From positions 6,469,993-6,533,992 of the forward strand of contig ML664157.1 of assembly GCA_007570785.1 (NCBI GenBank): DNA of 64,000 nt, written 5' to 3'. The notes beneath the pieces were generated by a model. The model was not told where the DNA came from. It ran no database searches and saw nothing but the letters and a program-made list of their open reading frames with translations. Below, in pieces: positions 10,334-22,039 of this stretch. Each line of letters starts with the position of its first letter. Position 1 is the stretch's first letter. Both the position numbers and the translations under genes were made by a program. The DNA comes from Antilocapra americana. Lineage: Eukaryota; Chordata; Mammalia; Artiodactyla; Antilocapridae.

Positions 10334-11157
10334 CTATAAGAAGCATCCTTATGTTCCTCATCCCTTAAAATTTGATTATTAAATTGGAGCAATGCAGTGA
10401 CATGTTCAGGCTCCACTTCTAAATCTAGTTCTCATGCTAGTTCCACACATCTGCAGTTAATTACTTCACTGAAATCTTGAACCCCTCCAAGTCATCCATG
10501 AGGGTTGGAATCTATTTCTTCCAAACTCATTTTAATAAATCGAACTTCAGTAATGACCTTTTCCTGTGAATCATGAAAGTTTGTGGCATCTCGAATAGTA
10601 AATCCTTTCCAGAAGGTTTTCAATTGACTTCACCCAGATCCATCAAAAGAATCACTATCTATGGCAGCTGTATATAGCCTTACAAATTGTATTTCTTAAA
10701 TAATAAGACATGAAAATTGAAACTATTCCTTGATCTATTGGCTGCAGAATAGATGTTGAGTTAGCAGACATTAAAGCATCATTAATCTCATTGCATATCC
10801 ATCAGAATCTTGGGTGACCAGGTGCCTTGTCAATGAGCAGTAATGTTATAAAAAGAATCTTTTTTTCTGAGCAGTTTAAAATATTCAATAAACCATGCCA
10901 TAAGCAGATGTACTATCATTCAGGCTTCGTTGTTTCATTTCTAAATCATGGGCAATGTAGATTTAGCATATTTCTTAATGGGCTAGGATTTTCATAATGG
11001 TAAATGAGCAACTTAGAGGTTGATTCGCCCCTACCAAGATAGCTAGTATATGCTTTGAAGCTCTGAAGCCAAGAACCGATGTTCCTCTAGCTAAGAAAGC
11101 CTAAGATGGCATCCTCTTCCAGTATAAGACTCTTTTCTCTACATTGAAAAATCTGTT

Positions 11158-11163
<6 letters not shown>

Positions 11164-11200
<37 letters not shown>
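11164..11200. repeat. (GT)n microsatellite at SINE 3' tail
   Basis: About 18 uninterrupted GT units at the 3' end of the minus-strand SINE. It is likely to vary in length between individuals. Confidence 0.93.
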
Positions 11201-11202
<2 letters not shown>

Positions 11203-11530
11203 ACGCACTTAGTCACTCAGTCGTGTCTGACTCTTTGTGACCCTATGAACTGTAGTTTGCCAGGCTTCTCTGTTCATGGAATTCTCTAGGCCAGAATACA
11301 AGAGTGGGTAGCCTTTCCCTCCTCCAGGAGATCTTCACTCCCAGGGATCAAACCCAGGTCTCCTGCATTGCAGGCAGATTCTTTTCCACTTAAGCTGCCA
11401 GGGAAGCCCAAGAATACTGGAGTGGGTAGCCTAACCTTTCTTCAGGAGATATTCCCAACCCAGAAATTGAACCAGGGCCTCCTATATTTCAGGCAGATTC
11501 TTTATCAGCTGAACTGCCAGGAAAACACCA
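11167..11530 (-). mobile_element. Tandem Bov-tA SINE inside Tigger1, 11-bp TSD
   Basis: Perfect TSD ttgtttagtgt at 11156-11166 and 11531-11541. The insert has two tRNA-derived ends: one ending 'gctgccagggaagccc' (about 11395-11409), directly followed by a second partial unit ('aagaatactggagtgggtagcc' to 'ctgaactgccaggaaaac'). The 3' tail has expanded to (TG)n at 11167-11200. The two-headed form suggests a dimeric Bov-tA subtype or a SINE that duplicated on insertion. Confidence 0.92.
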
Positions 11531-11581
11531 TTGTTTAGTGTAGCCACCCTCATTATTTATCTTAACTAGAGCGTCTGGATA

Positions 11582-11864
11582 GAGAAGGCAATGGCACCCC
11601 ACTGCAGTACTCTTGCCTGGAAAATCCCATGGATGGAGGAGCCTGCTGGGAGGCAGTCCATGGAGTCGTGAAAAGTCGGACACAACTAAGCGACTTCACT
11701 TTCACTTTTCACTTTCATGCATTGGAGAAGGAACTGGCAACCCACTCCAGCATTCTTGCCTGGAGAATCCCAGGGACTGGGTAGCCTGGTAGGCTGCCAT
11801 CTCTGGAGTTGCACAGAGTCAGACATGACTGAAGGGACCTAGCAGCAGCAACAGCAGCAGCAGC
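11582..11864 (+). mobile_element. Bov-A2 SINE inside Tigger1, 14-bp TSD
   Basis: Two Bov-A units joined by the 'cactttcacttttcactttcatgcattgg' linker and ending in the (CAG)n-rich tail. Perfect 14-bp TSD agagcgtctggata at 11568-11581 and 11865-11878. It is one of the cleanest insertions in the window. Confidence 0.96.
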
Positions 11865-12606
11865 AGAGCGTCTGGATAATTTGCTGCCACCTCTACATCA
11901 GTACATCAAGATGTTTCTTGTAAAAGTACAAGTCATCTTGTACTTTTATGTAATGGAGATGGCTTATTCTCTTAAACCTCTTGAACCTCTGCTAACTTCA
12001 TATTTGCCCCCTGCAGTTTCCTCACCTCTCTCGGACATCACAAAATTTAAGAGAATTGGGGCCTTGCTCTGAATTAGGCATTATCTTAAGGATTATTGTA
12101 GCTGATTTGATCTTCTCATCAGACTAGTAAAACTTTCTTCATAGCAGTAATAAAACTGTTTTGATTTCCTATCATCCATTTGTTCACTGTAATAGCACTT
12201 TTAATCTTCTTTAAGACTTTTTCCTTTTCTCTGATAGCTTAGCTAATTATTGGTGCAAGAGGTCTAGTTTTCAGCTTTCAACATGCCTTCTTCACTAAGC
12301 TTAATCATTTCTAACTTTTGATTTAAAGTGAGAGACATGTGACTCTTCAATTAAGCACTTAGAAGGGATTGTAGTGTTAGTCATCAGCTTGATTTCAATA
12401 CCCTTGTGTCTCAGGGCATAGGGAGGTCCAAGGAGAGGGTGAGAGATGAAGGGAAGCTGCCAGTTGGTACAGCTGTCAGAACACACATATTTATCAATCA
12501 AGTTATCAATTAAGTTTGCTGTTTTATGTGAGAACAGTTCATCATGCCCCAAACAATTACCACAGTAACATCAAAGATCACTGATCACAGATTACCATAA
12601 CAAACA

Positions 12607-12781
12607 GTCATGTCAGACTCTTTGTAACCCCATAGACTATAAAGTCAATGGAACTCTCTGGGCCAGAATACTGGAGGGGGTAACCTTTCCCTTCTCCAGG
12701 GTATCTTCCAAACCCAGGGATCGAACCCAGGTCTCCTGCATTGCAGGCAGATTCTTTACCAGTTGAGCCACAAAGGAAGCC
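12607..12781 (-). mobile_element. Bov-tA SINE inside Tigger1
   Basis: Minus-strand copy with GGATCGAACCC (B-box complement) and the end 'gttgagccacaaaggaagccc'. The Tigger1 sequence on the two sides joins when it is removed. The flanks 'taacaaaca' and 'taataaaca' look like an 8-9-bp TSD with one substitution. Confidence 0.9.
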
Positions 12782-12977
12782 CTAATAAACATAGTAATAA
12801 TGAAAAAGTTAGGAATACTGTGAAAATTACTGAACTGTGACACAGAGAGACACAAAGTGAGGAAATGCTGTTGGAAAAGTGGTGCTGGTAGACTTGCCAC
12901 AAACCTTAAATTTTTAAGACTTGCAATATCTTTTGAGCACAATACAACAAAGCATAAAAAAATGAGGAATACATGTA

Positions 12978-14196
12978 TCTGCATATTATAGCTAATGATT
13001 TGCCTTATAGAAGAAGTCCTTATTTCAAAAGGTCCAGGGTATTGAAGAGAAGACCCAAAGGAAGCAAAATTTGTTTCTGCTAATGTAGTGCATACTGTAC
13101 CAGGAAGAACTGAGGGAGAGTAGAGAGAATGCATATATAGCATGATCTCAGAACTGACATGCATTACAAAATGAGTAATCATGAAACACATATTCCAAGA
13201 AAAATCATTCAATGATATAAGAGAACTATGGATGAAGAATATAGAGCAAGATAAATTATTCACTAGAATTTTAGAAGTAGAAGTTTCATGGAGCTTTAAA
13301 ATCTTGGTTGATTTTAACTTAAATATGAGAATATAGCATCATAATGTTTATGAAACTAATGTATTGATTACTTTAGTCCTATGCAACCCAACTGAAATGA
13401 CATATCTGATATTTTGTGGCTTCACTGAAGAACATAAGTCCCATTTTATAGCTGCTGAAGAAACCCTTTAATATTTTATGCTGTGATAACAACTCTGAGG
13501 TACTTATCTCAAAGAACTATATTTTGATATATTTATTGACTTTCCTTCAATAATTTTAAATTAACATATATAAATATGAAAGTCTCTTTTCTTTGTTCTC
13601 ATGTGATAACTGTTAAGGTGCAACTCAAAGAGCATATTTGAAACATATGGTCTTAGTGATACATGAAGAAAGTACCGCCCATCTTCATGGCAGCAATTAA
13701 ATTTTAATTAAACTTGCTTTAATTAAAAATGTCATATGGAGTAGTTTGAAACAAAACATCTAGCCTTGCTACATTCTTTAAGCATTTTAAAAAACTATGT
13801 TGGAGGGATTCTTTTTTTAAGCTTCAGAAAATTCTAGAGAATTACTGTTCCCTCATAACTTACCTAAGGATACCTGAAAGGTAACTTATTCATGGTCACC
13901 TACAAGGTCAGGAAGGTGGCTCAAGTTTTAATTTATAATCTACTGTCTTCTTCCTACACTCTACACAATTTATTACTAAACAATGTAAAACCAAACAAAA
14001 CAGATTTTATCTTTAATATGCCTACTAGTTTAATCAAAATTACTCTGAAATAAAACAATTAATGTAAATCATAATCATTTTTGTCTATTGATGAATTATA
14101 TTGTGATTTGTGATCTATAAGAATTTTTGGCTTGTATGAACTGTGAAGGAAACTAGTGATACAGAATTGGTGGTTACATACTGTAATAGCAGTATT
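12978..14196. other. No gene recognised; includes a MIR remnant
   Basis: AT-rich DNA. The only recognisable item is the MIR fragment listed at 13855-13965. A 208-codon open frame crosses from the SINE (12637) to 13263 on the minus strand; it is composed of SINE, Tigger1 terminus and flanking DNA and is taken as chance. Confidence 0.45.
13855..13965 (-). repeat. MIR-type SINE remnant
   Basis: Antisense MIR order: 'aggtaacttattcatggtcacctacaaggtca', 'ggtggctcaagttttaatttat', 'tactgtcttcttcctacactc'. Diverged. Confidence 0.55.
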
Positions 14197-14303
14197 TCAG
14201 TACTCTTGCCTGGAAAATCCCATGGATGGAGGAGCCTGGTAGACTACAGTTCATAGGGTCGCTAAGAGTTGGACACGACTGAAGCGACTTAGCAGCAGCA
14301 GCA
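14197..14303 (+). mobile_element. Bov-A SINE, single unit
   Basis: Runs from 'cagtactcttgcctggaaaatcc' to 'gaagcgacttagcagcagcagc'. It is low in divergence. No convincing TSD; 'taatag' occurs on both sides (14183, 14310). Confidence 0.92.
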
Positions 14304-17300
14304 TCTAACATAATAGTGCTTATGTATTCTTCAAAGACTCTCTTGAGGATATATACACCTAGATGGATAAGAAATGGATTACTAAAGGAGAAAATATGGG
14401 AAACTGCAAAATACAAAATGATGACATATATCTTAGGTAGATGTGAAAAAAATGCAAAGAATTTTCCATTTCATTTTCAACCAGTCAAGAAGGCTGTATA
14501 GAACAGGTTGTATTCCCTACAGAAGAAAAATAAGTATTTTGATCATCTTACCATTTTAAAAGAGAAGGCATTTTAAAAGCAATTTTGAGTTATTCACCGA
14601 TTTATCCTAATTTTAGACTCTTTGTATTTTTCAATTTGCTGGTAAAGTACAGTATAATTAGAAACAAATGTAAGTTTTCTCCTCTACTTTAAGAACTTTG
14701 ACATTTAGCATTTCAATTTAACAATACCTTTCTTACAGTGTCATTTCCTTTTGTAATCATTAGACATTTTAAAAAATTTTTTCCACTTTCACAGAAAAAA
14801 ATGAAAAACAGTATTATAATAGCTGACAACTCAAAGGCAACAAAGGGGCCTCAAGTTGAAGATAACTAAATAAACATAAAAGGAAAGTTACATACTGCTC
14901 CCAAGAAAGATTAAATTATAGCTGTAAAAATACAAACAGCTCAGTCTGTATTATCTTTTGTTGATCCAACAGCTTGTTGCTATAAAAATACTGACAATTA
15001 TAAATATAGTCCTTTCCCTTCTGCCAATGAAGCTATCATATCTTCCTATGAAAGTCACAAGTAAGAGATGAATTGACATCCTGTGTAGGAAATTGAATAG
15101 AAGCAAGAAATCAAGTAGAAATTCAAATCTCTTTCCTGACTCTCACAGGAACATATGAAAGTGATTTCCATAATGGTAAGATTTTCTGAGAACATTAAAT
15201 TAGAATTTTAAGGACATGTTTATTTCAAGTCAATATGACTCAAGAGATTTAAAAAAAATCACGCCTTTTGAGAATAATGCATAGTGTCATTCTCAATAGG
15301 CAAGCCATACTTATGAAATGTCCTAAAGAACAAAGAATAGAACAGGGGGAAATATTAAATTTACTTTTATTATGAAATCTTCCCAGAATTTAACATAATT
15401 TAAAATTAAAATAACTTCATCTTCATTATATTTTTATAATCATTGCAGAATGTTTATTGAGTGCCTTCCAAATACAGAATAGAGAATTAAGTGTTGCCAG
15501 CCCAAAGACATATGATAGTCTCTGCCTGCAAGGGAATACTACTTGGTTGGAAAAGAGAATGCTGAGTTTCAGTACTTGCCCTCTTTGGAGCCATATAATC
15601 CTAATAATTCTTTGGGCTTTCATTTAACACAGAATTTTATTTCTTCTTCTTAGGACAAGTCAAGGCCATAAAAATCTTTGGAAAACCTGCCTCGAATCTC
15701 AGCACATCAAACCCTACTATGTCCTCAGCAGTATTCCAGGTATGAGTTACTCTCTATTGAAATAAGAAATTAATGGTCAATATGTTTTATTTAAATTTGT
15801 GCAGTAGTAGTAGAAGTCCCTTATCTAGAGGCATTAGAGAAAATGAGAAAACACTTTAAATAAAACATAACTTACTTTTTAAAAGCTATATCATTTGCAG
15901 AATATGAGTCACATTATGTAGTTACATAGCAACTTTTACTTGATAAGGGATTTTAACCTAGAATGGATATTTTTACTTTGAATAAATTCTATTTCAAGTC
16001 TATCATGTCTAATTAATTTCCACATGGGTTCCCTGATAGAAACCATAGTAACTTAAACTAGATCAGGCTCGAAGCAAGTCCACTTATAGCATAAACTGCA
16101 GTGGGAACCATAGCACCAGATGCTGAGCTGTACTAGCTGACTCTGAACATGATAAAGATATTATTTCATGGACCATGTTCAGAACAAGAAGAAAATCTAT
16201 GGGAAATTTTACTGGATTAGTGAGAGGAAAACTTGCTATGTGTTTCTTTTTTCCTTTACTTTTCTGGACACACCACTGTAATGATCTGTTTGTGGTTTAC
16301 TTCCTACCCAACTGAAATGTAGACTTGTTAAGTGAGCAGAGACTGTATTACTTATCAAGAGGTAGGCAAAGAGCTTAGATCATAGTAGATCTCAAAAATG
16401 CTTAATTGGATGAACGAGATAAGAATATAAGATAGTATCACAGCTATCAGAGAAATAATGAGTGAGTGGCAAATAATGTCACAGGATCTTGAGACCCATG
16501 ATTTTATACAGCCTGGCATATTTACAGAAGAAGTATAGAAGCTTGGTGTTCATCTAGAACTGAAAAACTGCTAGCCATGATCTTGTAATTTGTTGAATAA
16601 ATATGTTATAAATGCTGAAAGAATAAATGAACAATTCCCATGAAACCCTGACATTCATGATTTGAGTAATGAAGATTTTGCTCCATCACTAATTATCTCT
16701 TGTTCTGAGTGAACTGGTGAGTCAATTAGCTGATGATGGAACCTAGCTCCAACATCCCAGCCAATGGTTTGTCATAGCTGAGTCCTGAGAGTTTGGCCCG
16801 CTCAGCTCTCAGGCTGTATAATACTATATGCCCCAAGACCTAAGAGAGAAACACTAGCTTAGTCATTTTATTCACTATCTACCTCTTAGAGCAACTTTGA
16901 TTTTTCTCTGCACATACTTACAGGGTAACCCTTACAAAGGGATTAAAAACTTCCTTTCAGTGTGAAAATTGAGTTGGAGGAAAACTTTTCATTGAAAATT
17001 TAAAAGGTTGTGAAATGATAAAAGGAAACATATGATGCTCTGGAAATTACATTTAGGTGAAAGCAAGCAGCCTGAGCAAACATTGTGGTATATACAAGTT
17101 TCAGGTTTCAAGAAAATTTTAAGACTATATTTTTCAAGAATTCCACAAGCTTAATGTTTTTGAAAGAATAAAGGAAAGAATATTTGGGAAACAGAGGAAA
17201 TGCATTTATTGAACATCCACATCAAAGTCTCCTATGGAGTACTTGTATGGCAAAGGAAGTGTAAATTTAACAAAGTTCAGAAAAATCTGACTCTTTTCCA

Positions 17301-17861
17301 CAGGTAAAATAAGCAAGAGGTCTCTTTCATTTGAGATAAAATCAGAAGATGAAATGAAACATTGAATAAAGTGGCACCACAATTTCTTAACATAGAAAAG
17401 TGAAATAAGACAAAGAAGATACAAATTCAGAGGTAAAACCAAAAGCAATGAAAGTTTATATGGAGATTAGAATGTCTTACTCATTAGAACTGTCTATTGC
17501 ACTAGTACAGATTATATCAGAAATTTTCATTGGATTTGAAGGCAATACAGACCCCATCAAGTAACAAGATTATATGCATTTTCCTCAAAAATATGAACAT
17601 TATACTTGGGCTGCTCATCAGTAATATTTAGAGCTCCCCTATATACTTTTCAAATTATGCTTTATTATTTAAATGTATAATGACAATTTTCTCAGTAGAA
17701 AACTTCAAAAGGTGAAGACCATGCCTGACGGGTTCACTATGCCTAATACATAGTGTGACATGGAGTAAGTACTTTAAAAAAATTATTTTATTGAACTTGT
17801 GATCTTGCATTGGTTCTGTGAGTATTCAAGTATAAACAGCACTATCTTGGACTATCCTTGA
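14304..17861. other. Long stretch without a recognised gene; two possible L2 remnants
   Basis: AT-rich, low in young repeats. Candidate L2 3' remnants: 16305-16425 ('gtagacttgttaagtgagcagagactgtatt', 'aaaaatgcttaattggatgaacgag') and 17695-17775 ('gaagaccatgcctgac', 'cctaatacatagtgtgacatggagtaagta'). Short open frames at 14316-14501, 15426-15623 and 17206-17448 are not recognisable. The lack of ruminant SINEs over 3.5 kb is the longest such gap in the first third of the window. Confidence 0.5.
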
Positions 17862-18016
17862 TTGATTGCTCAGCCATATCCAAGTCTTTGCCACTCCATG
17901 GACTATAGTCCCCAGGCTCCTCTGCCCATTGCATTTTCCAGGCAATAATACTGAAGTGGGGTGTCATTTTCTCCTCTGGGGGATCTTCTCTACACAGGGA
18001 TCAAGCTCTGGGTTTG
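17862..18016 (-). mobile_element. Bov-tA SINE, old and truncated
   Basis: Body recognisable ('gattgctcagccatatccaagtctttgcc', 'ccaggcaataatactgaagtgggg'), but the tRNA head is lost after 'cacagggatcaagctctggg'. More diverged than most SINEs here. Confidence 0.85.
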
Positions 18017-19617
18017 ATTAGTTTGATTAGTTTTCACATATGTGCACACCATGAACCACTGCTGCAATCAAAATAATGAATATATCAATAATTTCTAAGG
18101 GTCCTTATAATCATTCTCATCCAGCCTTCCTTGTCCTCCCATTTCCAGGCAACCACTAGTATGTTTTCTGTCTCTATAGATTAGTTTTTATGCTCTAGAA
18201 TTTTATTAATTCATAACTGGAATCATACATTTTTTTTCTTTTCTTGACGCTACCACTCAGTATAATGATTTCGAAATTTATCCATTTTGTTGCATGTTTC
18301 AATATTTCATTTCTTTTTATTGCTGATAAGTATTCCACTATATGAAAATAACACAGCTTGCTAAGTCATTTACCTAACAATGGACATTTTTGTTATTTTT
18401 AGTTTGGGATATTAAAATTGCTACTGGAATTTGTGTACAGTTCTTTGTATGGACATATACTGTCACTTTTTTGAGAAACTATCTCTTGAAGTAGCTATAC
18501 CATTTTACATTCCCACAGGCAGTTTATGAAATTTCCAATTTCTCTCCTTCATTGCCAATGTTTGGTATGGTCAATTTGTAAATTTCAGCCTTTATAGCGG
18601 TATCTCATTATAGTTTTAATTTCATTTTCTGTTGATTAAATGATGTTGAACTTCTTTTCAAGGACTTAGTAACTATAAATATTGGCCAAGTAAATGTAAA
18701 TTTAGCCAAGTACCTTTTCAAATCTTTTCCCTACATTTTATTTTTACTGTTTTATCTCTTGCTATTGAATTTTGAGAGTTCTTAATAAATACAAAATATA
18801 AGTCCTTTACCAGATATGTAATTTTCTAATATTTTCATTATTTTGTGGTTCATTTTTACATTCTTGGTGTCCTTTGAAGAACAGATTTTAATTTTGATGA
18901 AGTCCAACTTATTTATGAAATACAATTTTGGTGTGATATATAGTCAATATTACCTAACCCAAGTTCACAAATACTTTCTTCTACATATATGTCCAGAAGC
19001 TTTATAATTTTAGGTTTTACCTTTTGGCATATTGTCCACTTGGTACTAATTTTTATATAGTATGAGATATAGATTATAGTATTGTTTTTGCATATGGATA
19101 TCCAATTGTTTCAGCAATAATTTAGATAGTTTTTGTTGAAAAACTATCCTTTCTGCATTGAATTGCCTCAACTGTTGTCAAAACCAATGATCCTTACACA
19201 TATTAGTCTATTTCTACATTATCTATTCTATTTTATTGTATTGCCTTTCTTTTTAAAAATCTATATTTATAACAATGACTCTCATTTTTTATTATTAGCT
19301 TTCTAATAAATATTAAAACCAGGTAGTATTAGTTCTCCAAATTTTCTCTTCTTCAAAGTCATTTTTGTTGTTCTTGCTTCTTTGCATTTCATGATGAATT
19401 TCAAAATTAGTTTGTTAGTTTTTATTCAAGAAAATGCCTTTTGGAATTTTGATTGAGATTGCATTGAGTGACTATGTATTTATATTAGCATATATATGCA
19501 TATATGTATTCACATATGTTTTAATTAGGTAAGATTGACATCTTAACAAAATCAAGGTTTTAAATCCATGGATATAGTTTACCATCATTTATTTAGACAT
19601 TCTTTAATTTCTCTCAA
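18017..19617 (-). mobile_element. Ancient L1 (L1M-type), 3' part
   Basis: Reverse complement of an old L1 3' UTR and distal ORF2: 'ggcaaccactagtatgttttctgtctctatag' (3' UTR), then decayed counterparts of blocks seen in the younger L1 at 5024-6238 ('attgctgataagtattccactatatg', 'aatggacatttttgttatttttagtttggg', 'cattcccacaggcag', 'gtcctttaccagatatgtaattt', 'aagtccaacttatttatg'), and further upstream 'gattgacatcttaacaaaatcaaggtttt'. No open frame survives. Confidence 0.8.
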
Positions 19618-19705
19618 CAATGAACAAGGAGCTATATTCAGTATTTTATAATAACCTATGAGAAAAGAATCTGAAGAAATATATATATATGTATATATAT
19701 ATGTC
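19618..19705 (+). repeat. L1 3' UTR-like fragment with (TA)n tract
   Basis: 'aacaaggagctatattcagtattttataataacctatgagaaaagaatctgaa' followed by a 'atatatatatgtatatatatatg' tract is the sense 3' UTR arrangement of artiodactyl L1. It lies within minus-strand L1 sequence. Confidence 0.6.
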
Positions 19706-21131
19706 TCTCTTTCTGCTCTTTTTTGAATTAATTAAATGTCACTTTATGAGTCCATATTATATCCTTTCTTTGCATACTAGCTACAATTATTTTGTTATTT
19801 CAGTGCTTTCTGGAGAATTTAGAGTGAACATCTTATTTATCACTAATTTCAAATTCTATTAAACCCATTCTCTTCACCTGTAATTTAAGAACTTTACAAT
19901 ATTTTCATTTCTCTTCCTCTTCACCTTTGTGCAATTATTGTCACATATTTTATTTTTATAAAACCCACAATATATTGATATTATTTTTATTTAGATAGTC
20001 ATTTTTAACTTGTAAATAATTTTTAAAAATCATAAATACTCAATAATTTACTATTTTCAAAACTTTTCATTCTTTCTGATATCATTTTCCTTATGTTTGA
20101 GACTGTTTTTCACATTTCTTGTAGTGCAGGTCTGTTTGTCATGATTTCTCTCATTTTATATATGATAGATAGGTATTGTTTTACCTTTCTTAAGCAAGAT
20201 ACTAGCTGGGTATAAATTTCAGTTTGAAAGTATTTTGTTCTTTTAATATTTAAAGACATAGCTCCACTGTCTTCTCATTTGCATTGTTTTCATTGTTGTT
20301 ATTGTAGAGAAATCTTCTGTCATTTTTATTTTTGTTCCTCTGTATGTAATGTGTTTTTCTCTGGCTGTTTTAAGGTTGTTATTTTCTTTATCACTGATTT
20401 TGAACAATTTGATTGTGGTGTGCCATGGTATAGTTTTCTTTATGTTTCTTGCACTTTGGGTTTCACTGAACTGAGATTTCTGAAAAAATTTAGCCACTTT
20501 CTTCTTTAAAGAGTCGAACCTTCTTCAGAGATTCCAGTTACATTTTAATAGATCCTCATAAATTGTCCCAAGGATCACTGACTCCTTGTAATTTATTATT
20601 ATTTTTATCTTCTCTGTTAATGTCTCATTTTGAATAGTTTCTACTCCTTGTCTTCAAGTTCTCTATTTTTTTTTTAAATTTGTAATTTGGTTAATCTCAT
20701 CCAGGATATTTTTTCACCTCATACATCAGAATTTTTATATTTAGAAGCTCAGATTGGCAGATGTTTATATGTTCCATATCTCTGTTAATGTCCTCATTTA
20801 GTCATTTAATTTCTATATCAATCTAAATTAGTTTCAGTTTATAGCTTTTCTCCTTAATGCTTTAGTTTTTTTTTTCCTAGTCATTGTGGATTTTCTCCTA
20901 TTGAATCCTTGATAGTTTTGCTTTTATATAAATATTTGTGACCTTTGTTTCATGATGCATGCAGATAAGTTACCTACAAACAGTTTATTCCTTTCAGTTT
21001 TCGCTTTTACATTTGTTAAGCAGAATCAGAGCAGTATTTAGTCAAGACCAAATATTCCCAATACATAGGCAAGTTTCTTTTGGGTACTCTAATGCCCATT
21101 GAACCATGAGGCTTTTCCAATTTGGTTGGTG

Positions 21132-21319
21132 GTCCCTGGTGGCTCAGATGGTGAACAATCTGCCTGCAATGCAGGAGACCCTGGTTTGAACCCTGGGTTG
21201 GGAAGATCCCCTGGAGAAGGGAATGGCATCCCACTCCAGTATTCTTGCCTGGAGAGTTCCAGAGGAGTCTGATGGGCTACAGTCCATGGCATCCCAAAGA
21301 GTAGGACCCGACTGAGCAA

Positions 21320-21372
<53 letters not shown>
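21132..21372 (+). mobile_element. Bov-tA SINE, plus strand, with (CA)n tail
   Basis: It begins GTCCCTGGTGGCTCAGATGG (tRNA-Glu-derived head, A-box), has GGTTTGAACCC at the B-box position, and ends 'gagcaactcacacac', running straight into a (CA)n microsatellite. It is inserted in the ancient L1 5' region. Confidence 0.94.
21322..21371. repeat. (CA)n microsatellite at SINE tail
   Basis: About 24 uninterrupted CA units directly at the SINE 3' end, a likely length polymorphism. Confidence 0.95.
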
Positions 21373-22039
21373 CAGGTGTTAGTCCCAGTCTCCTGTGAGT
21401 GCTTGGTTGGCACTGTTACTCCTAGTACTTCTATTATGTGGTGTAGTCTCATAGCATGCATGACGCAGGTGTTAGTAGTATTCAACTGCATACTGAGAAG
21501 GAATCTTTGCCAGATTTCTGGAGCTCTCTTTGTGCCACTGTCTTCTTTACGATACTCAGTACCTTAGACTCTAACTGCCTCAGTCTACCCACACTCACAG
21601 CTCCATCTCCTCACACAAAGGATCTGCTCAGCTCCTACTGGGTCTTTCTCCCTTAGCTTGGGAAGTCTGAAGGAAGTAGGTGGCAGAGTTCACTGGGCTC
21701 GTGTTCTTTGCTTCCTATTTCTGAGGCATCACTGTCCTCCATTGTCTGATGTCTAGTGTCTTGAAAACTCTGGGTTTTTTAAATATACTTTTTCTTTACA
21801 TTAATATATTGCACTTTTGTGGGGTAAGTGATTTCATTTGGGAGGGAAGTTCAGTCCCTATTACTCTATTTTAACTGAAAATGGAAGTATCTTCTCATAT
21901 ATTAAAGTCACATTTGGACTACATGATTTTTAAAGCTCAAGTCAGCTATAAAAATCAGCAGTTGTTTCATAGGACAGGGTATCTGTAACTGTGTTGATTC
22001 ACCAAATTCATTTACGCACTGCCCAATAGGCTCCTTTGG

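Larger units (their letters stand above)
9744..12975 (-). mobile_element. Tigger1 DNA transposon (pogo/Tc1-mariner), near full length, with three nested SINEs
   Basis: The left terminus (CAAGCATACCTCAGAGATAT) and the right terminus (ending GAGGAATACATG) are a decayed terminal inverted repeat pair, flanked by TA at 9742-9743 and 12976-12977, the target duplication of Tc1/mariner-pogo elements. After subtracting SINE insertions and their duplications (about 860 bp) roughly 2.4 kb remain, the expected full length. The transposase gene reads right to left: an N-terminal remnant near 12370 (SKC, then ...VSHFKSK) and a C-terminal open segment at 10333-9998 (111 codons, including LDYHINLVAKKAAGFKRINPNFERSS). 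Many stops and frameshifts; long extinct. Confidence 0.93.
19706..21880 (-). mobile_element. Ancient L1 (L1M-type), 5' region, interrupted by a Bov-tA
   Basis: Blocks such as 'cttgtagtgcaggtctgtttgtcatga', 'actgtcttctcatttgcattg', 'tttgttcctctgtatgtaatgtg' and 'gatttgaac...gtggtgtgccatgg'-type text are the reverse complement of the old L1 5' region, ending near 21880 at 'cctattactctatttta', the usual 5' start read in reverse. With 18017-19617 it may be one internally deleted element or two copies. Frames at 20243-20497 and 20279-20509 are mutual shadows. Confidence 0.65.

Noticed and set aside
11164..11200. Regular short repeats considered as a CRISPR-like or satellite array
   Set aside because: Simple dinucleotide microsatellite at a SINE tail; there are no spacers and the genome is mammalian.
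12637..13263. 208-codon minus-strand frame
   Set aside because: It runs through a Bov-tA SINE, the Tigger1 right terminus and flanking DNA; no domain is recognisable and the composition changes along it.
21089..21370. Minus-strand frame with a long Cys-Val repeat start
   Set aside because: The repeat is the translated (CA)n microsatellite, and the rest is antisense SINE.
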